64,000 nt of DNA from Blasia pusilla. Its lineage: Eukaryota; Marchantiophyta; Marchantiopsida; Blasiales. The stretch is from NCBI GenBank assembly GCA_050084515.1, contig CM114271.1:3472001-3536000 (forward strand), in the 5' to 3' direction. The notes beneath the pieces were generated by a model that saw only the letters and a list, made by a program, of their open reading frames with translations, did no database searches and was not told where the DNA came from. Numbering within the stretch: position 1 is the stretch's first letter; each line of letters begins with the position of its first letter. The translations under genes and the position numbers were made by a program. Shown here one piece after another: positions 42,521-54,047 of this stretch.

Positions 42521-43831
42521 AAAATTTATGTTCATTCTTCTCAAACTCATAATAGTAGGAAAAAAATTCATATCTCCATCAATGACAATATTAGTTTCTT
42601 TTATTTTACAGAAAAAAATCGAGTAAGTAAATCCACAAGTTTTCTACTTGATACAATAATAACAAGGCCTAAGCACTATTAGACCTATTCAAGATTTTTT
42701 TTTCGTAATACATCCATTTTCAAATTTCCATCATTCATTAATAAGGTTGTCAAGGATATTATCCTTAACTACTTGCTTGATACCACCAAGATTAAGACAA
42801 ATATACTCTAAGATAATTTCAAGGATCAAAATTATTAAAAATAACTTTACTTCCCAAATATTCAAGAGTGAAAGAATTAATTTTTGGTTTGAGGCTACAT
42901 TGAGGTATGTAAAGGAAGGTTCTAGAGTTCGATAGTGGTTGTGGAAAGGTCGCCAAAGTTGGGGGTTGAATGTCTAGAAAATATGATGGACACTATCATA
43001 GCATCAGAATAGGACTCCCAATGTTTAGAGGTCTCCAAGGCTTAGTGGAAGCTTGTAAGGAGAGTGTTGAGAAGGCACCAAGTCTGTCATAGGGTGTGGA
43101 GATATCATTGAGGCTAGGTTTTGAATGTTGGGATTTTCACCAAGGTTGGGAATTGGAAATGGTTGGAAGATCTTAGTCAATTTAAGGCAAGTTTTTTTCT
43201 CACTTGGATTTTGAAAAACTATATTCTATAATAGGAGTTAGAAGGAGTTACTACTTTCTAGATCTCATGTACCAAAGAATTGAAATCATTTTTAACATGG
43301 AAGGTGTGTCCACATACTTACTTCTTTACGTATCTTGTATGGTTGGTCCTTAGATTGTAATTTTTTTGGTACTCTTACTCCAGTTTTCCACTTTATTCCC
43401 AAAGATTGGGCGGTATACACATTCCACATAATCTACCCTTAAATGTTAAGGAGATGGGTTTTCTTTCAATATGGTGTTAAGTATTGCATCCTTATGTCAA
43501 AGTCTATATTATTTCCTATTAGATATGAAGCCATTGCTTGGCATGGATATCCTTAGTAGATTCCTTTCATGTATCTTGAAGTTGATAAGAAAGAGTGAAG
43601 GAGAAGAAGAGCATAATGCACATCTTCTTGATGTTTAATGTAAGTATTAATAAGCTTTGGACCCTTGAACGAAAATATCAAAAGAGATAACCTCTCCCAA
43701 TGTATGGCACTCATTAAATAGTTTCAAAACCTAAAATTTAGTTAGTTATGAATTGTGTGATAAAGTTTGATGATGGAGGGAAGGTTGTAAAGAAATTATG
43801 TAACTTGTCAAAAAAAAAAAAAAAAAGGATG
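42521..43831. other. AT-rich stretch, nothing recognised
   Basis: Short frames only. A region near 42945-43190 has loosely repeated CCAAGGTTGGG-like words. It ends in a 17-A tract (43810-43826) and GGATG, which touches the copia LTR. Confidence 0.45.
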
Positions 43832-44221
43832 TGTGAGAAAACAGAAAGTGACGAAATCACTGAAATCTTTTACAAAACTTGGAGATACAAAGTGGCCTAG
43901 TCCGTTCGTACGCTCACATAAGAGCTTCGATGAAACCCGAACATGAAGATAACTCGACATACGAGAATGCACTACCGCCGCGGCTCTTGACTATTTATTT
44001 ACACGCGAAACTAGGGTTTTTTACCTTTTTCTTCATTTCTATATATAGAAATAAAGAAATATAGGGTTAGATATATCCTAGTAACGCTACTCCACCACCT
44101 ACGTCATATTACTATCACTCCTTCGACGTCTAAGTCGAAACCATCAATCTAAGCTCCTCCTCATACAAGGGGGCCGATCAGATTAATGGTGCTCAAAGAA
44201 GTGGATGTTGAGAATCCAACA
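43832..44221 (-). repeat. 3' LTR of the copia element
   Basis: 390 bp. On the minus strand it begins TGTTGGATTCTCAAC. It keeps a TATA-like CTATATATAG (44039-44048) that the 5' LTR lacks. Confidence 0.95.
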
Positions 44222-44250
44222 CCCCTCCTCAATATCCATTCTCATGTGGA

Positions 44251-45894
44251 CTACTGTCTTGGACCAATGCCAAGACCCTCTAGATATCGATGAAGCTGAT
44301 CTCCGCTCAAAGCTTTCGTGAAGAGGTCTGCACGATTATCCTCTATTGGACAATAGAGTAACTTCAAAACCTCTCTCTCAATCAACTCACAAACAAAATG
44401 ATACTTGATCTCTATATGCTTCGTACGAGCATGAAATACGAGATTATGTGCTATGGCAATACAACTCTGGTTGTCACACCATATTACAGTAGCACTTTCT
44501 GGTGCTTCTCCTATGTCCTCCAATATCCATCTCAACTATACTGCTTCACAAGAGGCATAACAAGGCGCCTTGTACTCTCCCTCGGTAGAAGAAAGAGCCA
44601 TGGTAGGTTGCTTCTTGCTGATCCATGACACCACACTTGATCCTATCAAGAAGCAATAACCCGAAACTGATCTCCAAGAATCTGAATCTCCTACCCAATC
44701 CGAGTCACAAAAGGCTTTCATTTCCTTCCTTGCTCCATAGGTGATGCCATACTCGATAGTACCCTTGATGAACTTCAACATACGCATCCCTTCCTTCCAA
44801 TGGTTGTCAGGAGGCTTAGTTAAGAACGTTCTCAACACTCCCACAACAAAGCCAATGTCTGGTCTAGTATTGCACAAAAATATCAAACCGTCCACAAGCT
44901 TTCTGTACAAATTTTCATCTACCAATGGTGAAACATCCTCCATTGAGAGTTTCAACTCTAACTCCATTGGCGAGACCACTACCTTACAATGGGTCATCCC
45001 GAATGCCTTCAAGATTTCTCTAGCATATTTTTTATGAGAGAGAAAAATAGAATTTGACTGTTGCCAAATCTCCAACCCTATAAAGTAATGCAAAAGATCT
45101 AAATCTGACATTTCAAACTCAGATTTCAACACTTCCTTCATTTCCTCTATTTTCTTACTGTGGTCTCCTGTGATGATCAAATCATCCACATATAGGACTA
45201 TCAACATATACATCCCATCTTTGCAAAACACATACAAATTTGCTTCTAACGAACTCTTGATGAGATCCTTCTCTCGGAAGAATGTATCTATTCGTTGATA
45301 CCATATCCTTGGGGCTTACTTCAATCCATACAATGCTCGATGAAGCAAACACACTTTCTCTTCTGATGTAGGTGGTTGAGATACATATACCTCCTCCTTG
45401 AGACTCTTGTTCAGAAAGGCAAACTTCACATCGTATTGGTATACAGGCCAACGTCTTGTTCCTGTCACAACTAGAACAATTCAAATGGTTGTCATCCTTG
45501 GAGTAGGAGCAAAAGTCTCATAATAATCAAAACCTTCAATTTACGAATATCTTTGTGCAACCAACCTCGCTTTGAATTTATCCAATGTACCGTTCGACTT
45601 GAACTTGGTCTTGTACACCCCCTTGGTGCGTATTATCTTCATGTCCTTTGGCTTCTCAACCAAAGTCAAATTTTTATTTCTTTGAATAACGTCCATCTCC
45701 ATTTGCATGCCCTTTCTCCATTGAGGATAAGCAAGGGCCTCATCCAAGCATGATGGCTCTTCCACATTCAAGACCTCTGTCATCAAGGCCATGTTGACGA
45801 GATGTGCGGAAGCTCTATTCTTCTCCTCTAATCTCTTGGATCTCCTTGGATGTGTAACAACTTCATCAGTTGTTGGTGGATCCTTACCATCCAA
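44251..45894 (-). pseudogene. Reverse transcriptase and RNase H of the copia element
   Basis: Minus strand, from 45894 down. RT start: EPSCLDEALAYPQWRKGMQ, then KTKFKSNGTLDKFKARLVAQ (45541-45894). After broken frames comes the YVDD box as VLYVDDLIITGDH (about 45180), then SEFEMSDLDLLHYFIGLEI and KYAREILKAFGM. Connection: YRKLVDGLIFLCNTRPDI. RNase H: KAFCDSDWVGDSDSWRSVSG and LSSTEGEYKAPCYASCEAV, ended by a stop at 44536; it continues in 44535-44251 with VIWCDNQSCIAIAHN, RTKHIEIKYHFV and NRADLFTKAL, the usual copia end. The long open segment 44536-45237 (233 codons) shows only moderate decay. Confidence 0.95.
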
Positions 45895-46080
45895 GAGCTG
45901 CTTTATCCACTTAGGGTATGACGATCATAGTGGAAGAGCAGGCTGCTCTTTGTTATCATCACCAAATTCTTCTTCTTGATGATCTGGTATAAACATTGAT
46001 GGTGTGCTCTGGTGGGTTATCTTTTCGTTTGATGATAATATAGAAGGACCATTGATATCCGCCACTTGACGAGGTTGTTC

Positions 46081-47086
46081 CTAGAACATCACATCATAAC
46101 TCACAAGCATCTTTTTTGCCTCAAGACACCATAGGCGATAAGCTTTAGACTCATCATTGTATCCCATAAAGATGCACTTCCTACTCTTGGACTCCAGGTT
46201 GGTCCTGGATGCTTCAAGAATCTGTACAAAGCACTCACTACCAAAAGTCCTGAAGTATTGGACTGATGGTACCTTACCAAAGTATGAATGATGAGGAATC
46301 ATGCCTTGCACTGACTTGGTAGCACTTTTATTTAGAATGTAAACGGGAGTGTTAACAGCTTCAACCCAAAATCCTTCTGTCAAACCTTTTGATTTCATCA
46401 TACATCTTGCCCTCTCCACCATTGTACGGTTTTGATGCTCAACAACTCCATTTTTTGTGGTGTATGTGTTGTGGTTAACTTTCGCTTGATTCCATGCTTC
46501 CCCAAATATTCGTTGAATTCTGTTGATAAGAATTATTCTCCTCGATCGATGCGAAGCTTATGTACCTTCTTTCTTATCTCATTCTCAACTAGCTTCTGTC
46601 ATACTTTAAATTTTCCAAAAGCACTTGCCTTATCACGAAGGAAATACACCCACATGTTCTTACTATAATCGTCGACAACTAAAAGAAGTAGGAAGAACCA
46701 CCTTATGCCATTCTTCTCATTTTATCACATAGATAAGCATGTATCAGCTCTAGAGGAGCCTTTGCTCTATTGCTGGACTCTTGTGGAAATGGTTGTCGGT
46801 GTTGCTTGCCCATCATATAAGCTTCACATGTATCCGACACTCCAAAAATTGTTGGTAAATCAGCAACCATGTGAGATTTCTGCATCTAACTTAGTAAGGG
46901 AAAGCTAAGGTGACCAAATCTTTCATGCCATAACTTACAGCTACTAAGATCTGTACCTACACTTGTCGTGTAAGCATACCACTCGTAGATATTTCCACGT
47001 CGTATACCTTCACCCACTACTTTCCCATTGGCATTCTCAATGACTGCTCCAGTTTTCTTGAAACAAACTTCTAAGTCACGATCCAT
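46081..47086 (-). pseudogene. GAG-pre-integrase and integrase of the copia element
   Basis: Minus strand, from 47086 down. GAG-pre-integrase: VVGEGIRRGNIYEWY and CKLWHERFGHLSF. Zinc-binding and core start: DTCEAYMMGKQHRQPFP, then APLELIHAYLCD, where the first catalytic Asp of the usual H-x-D-x-x-G block is not readable. Core end to linker: MVERARCMMKSKGLTEGFW, NTPVYILNKSATKSVQ, and GSECFVQI through CIFMGYNDESKAYRLW. Several frameshifts separate the segments. Confidence 0.9.
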
Positions 47087-47399
47087 AATACTGCTATTGA
47101 AAGAAAATTGCGCTTCAACTCTGGTAAGTACAATACATCAATTAACCTCTTTTCATCTCCTTTTTTGAGACTAAAAAAATTATGTCTTTCCCTTCTACAT
47201 GGCACTTTGTATTATTCCCAACAGTAACAACGATGGGCTCTTGTAGAGGTTGTAAGGAGCTATACCAATCCTTATGATTGGTCATATGCCTAGATGCTCC
47301 ACTATTGAGCACTAATGCATCTTCACTCTTTGACTTAGGGGAATGTTCTACCTGTGTGCTAAACTCTTCGATTGCTACCCAAATATCTACCTCATGTTC

Positions 47400-48253
47400 T
47401 CATAGTTCTACATAATTTCTAGACTCTTTCTTAGGTCTTAAACAAGCGTTCTTCTCATCGATACTCCTCTTTCTAAAATCTTTGATAAGATGACCTATCT
47501 TATCACAATAAAACCATTTAAAGCCTTTCCTTGGAAACTTCTTCTTGATATTTGAAGTGTAATCCTAATTTCTACCTATCTGTACGTTGGTAGTAAATGC
47601 TGCATCACTTCTGTCTCTTGGTTTGAAGTGCATTTCCTCTTCTACCAACATTACACTAAATTTTTCAAAAGTAAGCGGCATGGATCTTTCTTGAGTATTC
47701 AATGCAGTGACCAAACTGTCATTCCTAGGAGGAAAAATCCTTATGCACCGACGTGCCAAATCTTCGCTAGACTTTGAATTCCTACGAACGCCATATGATC
47801 TTGAAGGTTCTTGATCCTTGTCAAAAATTACTCCGCGCTTTCTCCTCTTGAAAATTTATCTTACGTAATTTGATTCTCTAGATTCTGAATCCGAGTCTCA
47901 TTCCTCGTTTCATACTGATTCGTCAAAATGTTCCACGCCTCATCACCCATGGTCGTATGTTGAATGAGAGTCATGAAAGAATCTGTTACATTCGTGACAA
48001 TCACATATAGAGCATCAGAATTTCTACGTTTTCATGCCAACAATACAACATGATCGATATCACGAGATGAAGATGAACATGCAGAACTCAAAGTAGCTTG
48101 TGGATTCGAATCAACCCCTATCGCCGTTTCCCAGATCTCAAATAATTCAAGGACAGTTCTTATTTTGAACTTCCACAATGTATAGTTCGTCCCATTTAAC
48201 TTCTCTTCACCTAGCGGAGGAGGGCCAGCACGAACTGACAAATAAGTAGCCAT
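47400..48253 (-). pseudogene. Gag of the copia element
   Basis: Minus strand. Met at 48253 begins a Gag with LNGTNYTLWKFKIRTVLE, the typical copia capsid start. Later pieces are MPLTFEKFSVMLVEEEM (about 47680-47630) and a degenerate zinc knuckle WFYCDKIGHLIKDFRK (about 47515-47470) in which two Cys are lost. Stops and frame changes lie between 47.76 and 48.03 kb. Confidence 0.85.
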
Positions 48254-48313
48254 CTCTCAAGATTTTGTGCAAACATACTAGATCGCCAGATACAAAATAC
48301 TCGAAAACCTACT

Positions 48314-48325
48314 GCTCTGATACCA
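48314..48325 (-). promoter_or_regulatory. Primer binding site of the copia element
   Basis: TGGTATCAGAGC on the minus strand, directly adjacent to the 5' LTR; complementary to the 3' end of initiator tRNA-Met. Confidence 0.95.
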
Positions 48326-48773
48326 TGTAAGAAAACAGAAAGTGACGAAATCACTGAAATATTTTATAAAAATTGGAGATACAAAGTGACCTTGTCCGTC
48401 CGTGCGCTCACAGAAGAGCTTCAATGGAACCTAAATATGGAGATAACTTGGCATACGATAATGCGTTACGGCTACGGCTCTCGACTATTTCACTATACGG
48501 GAAACTAGGGTTTTATACCTATTTTTTTGTTTCTATTAGTAGAAAAATTTCTATTACTAGGATTATCTAACCCTATATTGCATTAGGGTGTCCCCCACCT
48601 TGACGCAATATAGGGTTAGATAATCCTAGTAACGCTACTCCATAAATCACCTACATCATATTAGTTTGACTCCTTCGAAGTCTAAGTCGGAACCATCAAT
48701 CTAGGCTTCTCATCATACAAGACGGCCGATCAGATTAATAATGCCCAGAGAAGTGGATGTTGAGAATCCAACA
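48326..48773 (-). repeat. 5' LTR of the copia element, with an inverted-duplication insert
   Basis: 448 bp, 58 bp longer than the 3' LTR. The extra sequence lies around 48554-48604 and makes a perfect hairpin with the adjoining LTR sequence. Confidence 0.95.
48554..48632. repeat. Perfect 28-bp inverted repeat inside the copia 5' LTR
   Basis: Arms 48554-48581 and 48605-48632 are exact reverse complements, loop 23 nt (48582-48604). The right arm corresponds to normal LTR sequence; the left arm and loop are not in the 3' LTR. Confidence 0.95.
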
Positions 48774-50299
48774 TGATGAATGTTATATTATCTCATATAC
48801 AAGGGTATGTGAGTCATTAAGCCACATGTGAGTTTAAAGTATTGGAATAGTTAGTAGTTTGATCCACTAAATCAAAATTTAGTAGAGGCAGGTTACTTGA
48901 TATGGAGAGAATATTCTAAAAAATTGAAACTAAGAAATATAATTTGAGGGATCTCTTGGCGTCTATATAATTGGATATTTTTGAAAGAATATTTAAATTT
49001 TATCATATTTATGAGAAGAAAATTGCATATTTTTATGAAAATAAAGAGTTTCCTAACGAATTGAATTTGTATTAATGGCATGAAAGCATATGCATATGAT
49101 TTCTTATAATAAGAAATTCTTGCACTTGTACTAATTGCATATGAATTCTTATTTATACAAGATAGATAGATCCAACTTGATGCTTCTCATCTCAAAAATA
49201 ATCTAGTACTTCTAATTATATAATTGCAAAATTTGACGAGATCTACATATGAAAGATAGTGTTTTCCAAAGAATACGTTGGCTACACCTCACAAGATGTT
49301 GTGATTATGCGTCCATAAGGACCATTATCTCCAAGCACTAGTTGAGTTTGTCATGTGAAGCTTAGAGAAACAATTAAACTATGTGGGAATATTTTTTGGA
49401 TATAAATATCTTCCTTAAAAAAATAACTTGAAATTTTTTTATTATAAGAAAACGAATTTTTTCCAATGATAGAGAAAAAGATATGCGACCCAAATTCAAC
49501 ATTGTATATAAGGATAGATAGTGCAAAGTATTATAAAATAATCCACGCTAAGAACTAGACATAAAAATCCCTACACTTGGTTAATGCATAACTAGGGGTT
49601 GAATAGGGTTAATACATCTCTTGAATACAACCATAGGGTCATAGCACTAGCATCTAGAATTATTTCATGTGCCATAAGATATTTCTCCAAAAATAATTGT
49701 ATGGATAAGCCTTTAGATAGGTGACACTTTTTCGAGGCATTCTCATCTTTTAGGCCCACTCTACAATAATAATACACAAAAAGTGAATGTTTAAAGAGTT
49801 TGCATTCTATTTTCCCATTAGGAAAGAATATTGGAAGGAATATGAACTTATGACAGAAAATATCTTTAGCCAAAAGCCACTAATTGGTTTGACATGCAAT
49901 TTACAAGGGCCGTGCATTACCAAAATTTATCTCAATGTAAAACTCCCTTAATAGATATTTACATTTATAGACAAAAAAGACATGTCCTCATATAATAGGC
50001 TATTCAATTTGGACTTAGGCACTTTGTACCCACCTTGAGTCATGAAAATATAGGCACAAATTTTCATTTGTAGTTTAAAAACAAAGGATGATGGTTTTCT
50101 ATGGTGAGTTAAAGATAAAATAAAGTCAAAAAATATTTTACACACCTTGAAAAGATAATTTTGTCAATATTATAGATACGTATTTAATTTCAATGATAAT
50201 ATGCCTAAATTACTATGATCCTACTCTTGCGATGAACAAAGCAATGTCATTTTTAACCATGTTAGTATTTGCAATATTTGAGGTTCTCTCTACTCTATA
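48774..50299. other. AT-rich stretch, nothing recognised
   Basis: Short frames only; no motif or TE end was found beyond the copia target-site duplication. Confidence 0.5.
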
Positions 50300-50565
50300 G
50301 AAGTTCTCATTACATTTTTTTATTTTTCCTGTTGTGGGGGTCGCGAGACTATAAGGAGAGGTGTATAACACTTTGGGAATACCACCACTTTGAACATCAA
50401 AAAAAATTGGAGTGGGGATAGAAGAAATGGGAAAGTGTGGAACATTAAGACAAGTGGGGAAAATGAGAAATAGGGAAAATATGGGGCCCACATAGACAAG
50501 TCCTCCCATAAGATTGATGTAAGTTTGCGGATATGACACGAACTTTGTCCACATTCAATCTTGGG
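50300..50565 (-). mobile_element. Partial TIR-family element (copy 6, minus)
   Basis: The reverse complement shows the family blocks: GGACAAAGTTCGTGTC, then GGACTTGTCTATGTGGGCCC as in copies 2 and 8. The other end is diverged. Confidence 0.45.
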
Positions 50566-52518
50566 TTTTTTTCTACAAAACCATCCTAATACATTGTAGG
50601 TGTGGAAAATCTAGTATACATCTAATATCATGTCATGCTGATTTTGCCAAAATTTAGATCCTAAACCTTGAAACTTGCATTTCAACTTCCATATGGGAGT
50701 CGAAGAGTTTGATTTTTACTAAAAGTCATCTTGAACCTAAGTTATGAGAGGCTAAATTGGTTGCTTTTACATTTTATGGTTATACTCCTTCTATTTTAGT
50801 TAAGTTGTCTTATCTACTTGAAAGTCATGTGTTAAGCATTGGAGGTGTTAGACAAATCAAAATGATATCCTTTAATATAAATCTCATACTACAATTCGTG
50901 CCCTACACTAGACTAATCATGTTACACACAAACTCATAAGCATTTCTTTTTGTTGCCTCTCCAAAATATTTTCTTGTTGTATGCAATATATATGAAAATA
51001 TTTTCTTACTAGCTTGTTGCCTTGTATCAAGCTACCTCAAGCTTGAGGATGTTTGCAAATCAAGAAGTCATTCTCTAATCATGATATCAATAATAATAAT
51101 AACTTCAAATAAATCTAATTCTTTGTTATAGATTTTTTCTCTACCATAAAATGGATATTAGAATAAAGGTTATATGTTGGTAAAATTGATCTAGTAAAAA
51201 AAATTTCTAGTGAAGGTTTTATCCTAACAAGAAAAAAATCATATAAATGTTCAATCATTTTAAGTAGCCAACATTAACTCATCCGAATCAGAAGTTGAAA
51301 ATTTATTGTTTAATGTTATCCCAAATATAATTAAAATAAATATATGATTTTAAATATAGATTATATGAAAATGTCCGTATTAAAAGCTATAGGTTACCAA
51401 AACAAAATCCTCACATAGTTACAACATCCCAATAATTTTGACAAGAAATATGCAATGAAGGATTTGCCTTACTACCAACTCAAAGTTCAACTTTTTGGAG
51501 AACTACGAGTACAAACTCTTGGTACAAAGCCATAATCACTATTAACTTTGAGGCATGAAATGGTTCAATAGAATTTAATAAGAAGACGATAATTTATATT
51601 ATAGAAACTATAAGGCCTTCCGCACTCATTTTAAAAATGAGAAGGCTATTTAATGTGGTTTTCTATGAATCGAAGTGTTTAGAAGATGTTTCCAGTAAAG
51701 TTCATGGCATTGGTGGGAATTGGAAAAAAATTACTTGCTCCATAGGGATCAAATGGAGAAAAAATCGGTTGTTGGTGTCTTACATATCGAAAATATTTCT
51801 AGATTTAGAAATATTTTCTAGTGGTAATTGTTGTGCTTGGGCCCTAGTAGTGAACATAATTACCCTTTGGGCTTTATCCAATATTTGGCATCTACCAAAC
51901 ATCTAGGACCTTCTCTTCGAATTTATTTTCTTGACAATTCAACCTTGTATTTGGCATTTGGTGCCTACATGGTATTTTTGCACCATGGAAGATGCCAATC
52001 CTAGAAACATTCCCACACTCTTTTGGCCACCTCCCATCTTCTAACATTCATTTTTGGTGATCTCCCCATCCCAACAACCTTGCCTTGGTAATCTTCTCGT
52101 GTCCAATGCCTAGTCTTGACGGCATTCCAACATTTAGTGCATAGTGTTGAGCCTTGGCGACCTCTAGATCCCGACACCCAACCCTCAAAATCTTCCTATA
52201 GCCGAAACTCAATCTTAATGATCTAGTATTTTCATGTTTGCACAATTCCAATAATTTTCGCCAAATTTTACTCAACCCGGTAAACCATTGCAACATTCCT
52301 CAAATGTTGTTCCCACTTCGTTAAACTAGCATGAGTTGGCAAGGTTAACAAGCCAAGCACGCACTTTTCTAATCACAATTTCCTTTCTACCTGTCGGCAT
52401 GCCCATTTCTGGACTCTCTTTAATAAATTAAAGAATTTTATATTGAGTAAAAAATGCACAATAAAACTCTCTTTTACTATTATTTGTTCCTTAGAAATTC
52501 AAAACTAAACTTTACCAT
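50566..52518. other. AT-rich stretch, nothing recognised
   Basis: Short frames only. The part near 51970-52320 has loosely repeated CCTTGGCGACCTC-like words but no clean period. Confidence 0.45.
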
Positions 52519-52740
52519 TGTAAGTGTCCCGCACCCATTCATCCTTGGGTTAGGTCAAGGTTACTGTAAGTGCCTTGTGCCTCTTCATCCTTGGGTTAGA
52601 TCAAGGAGGGAAGGTAAGTGGGAAGGGAGACAAGGAAAAAATGAAATGCACACATCCGGATTCAAACCCACAACGACATCTATCCTATAATTTGAGGAGT
52701 TCTTCTAACATGACGACACCTGCACAACATGACACATATC
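52519..52740 (-). mobile_element. Possible tRNA-derived SINE (copy a)
   Basis: The minus strand has GGGTTTGAATCC (52658-52669), close to the Pol III B-box GGTTCGANTCC. A block with CCTTGTGCCTCTTCATCCT is shared with the sequence at 58856-59035, followed in both by an A-rich run and the B-box at a similar distance. Within copy a the TTCATCCTTGGGTTAG block is doubled. No clear A-box. Confidence 0.3.
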
Positions 52741-53990
52741 ACCCTAAACCGATGCTTATATATCTTAAACCGGCACATAATTCAAGAAGGTGCATATATG
52801 CATGAGGCGCACATACATTCCGATAAGGGCCGCTTATGCATGACGAACACATCACCCTCCCTAACCAGTGCTCAATAGGAGAGGAGTACATAACGATTTC
52901 ATTTATTTTGACAAGTTTTTCTTATTATTATTAAAAAACTTAAAAATAAACATTAGAAAACCCAAAGATAAATAAGCCCAAGGTCACGAATGTAAGTGCA
53001 TAGTATCCCAAATAGCCTTACAATAATAAAAGTGGAGAATCATTATGGAAATGCGAGCCTTCTAAATTTGGAAGTTGCATTGAGTTTCGTTTGGGTTTTG
53101 GGGGAGTTTATACGAATTTGGAAGTCCCGTGAAATAAGCGGACAAGTGACCATTTAATGGTCGGCTAACGGCCCCGCGGTCGGGGGTGGGCCCGGCGCGG
53201 GCGCGTGGGAGTCACATGGCCACGCGCGTGAGTTGCTTGGGAATGTGCTGGACAATGGCAAGAGGGCGTGAGCTCCAGCTGGGGGGTTGTGGCTGGCTGT
53301 AGCGCCAGTCTGACTCCATAATACAAAACAAGCCATGGAAAAGTACAAAATTATGATTCTCGGCTATTTTAGAACATTTAATACAGCCTTTTCCTGATTG
53401 GTGCGTTCGCTGGCAGCCGTCTTGGATTTGAATCTTTGACCCGTTTTCAAGCAAAAGTGGTCGGTATCCCATTGGTCATGTCTTAGTTTTTATATTATTT
53501 ATTTTTTAATAATAAAATCCATTCCCTAACTTTTGACTTTTAACTTTTTGAAATCTTAATTATTTAATTACATAAAAACATTTTTCAATGATGATTTCGG
53601 ATTTACCGTCCCATATGCTTTGTATGGGCTAGTGGTATGTGAGAGGATAAACTTGCATTATATAAAGGAAAAAATGGCCCTTGTGTAGTGGAAGTTTATG
53701 CCTAATGCGTTGAAATGTCATTTAGGCCGGTTGGTTAGAAATTTGTTGAGTATTATATCTATATTTTTAAGAGAGGATGGGGTCGGAGAAATCCTACTCT
53801 CCTGTTGATACGTGTTCTTTCAAATTTTCATTGTTGTTGACACGCATCATATTCGAATAAGAATTAAATCAAGAAGATCAAATGCGTAAGGGATGAAAGG
53901 GGTGAGGGATGAAAGGGGTAAGGGATGAAAAAAATTCGCTCTTCACCCGTGCGTGGCAGAGGCATCATACTAGTCTTTATATAGGATACT

Positions 53991-53993
<3 letters not shown>
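52741..53993. other. Mixed stretch, nothing recognised
   Basis: AT-rich apart from a GC-rich island (53160-53300). No domain found. Confidence 0.5.

Positions 53994-54047
<54 letters not shown>
53994..54047. repeat. (TA)n microsatellite
   Basis: Uninterrupted AT/TA run of about 53 bases. Confidence 0.98.

Larger units (their letters stand above)
43832..48773 (-). mobile_element. Ty1/copia retrotransposon, structurally complete but decayed
   Basis: Two LTRs (3' LTR 43832-44221, 5' LTR 48326-48773), a primer binding site directly beside the 5' LTR and a polypurine tract (TTGAGGAGGGG on the minus strand, 44222-44232) beside the 3' LTR. Between them are gag, integrase, RT and RNase H in copia order on the minus strand. 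The flanks GGATG (43827-43831) and TGATG (48774-48778) match at 4 of 5 bases, a likely worn 5-bp target-site duplication. Confidence 0.95.
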
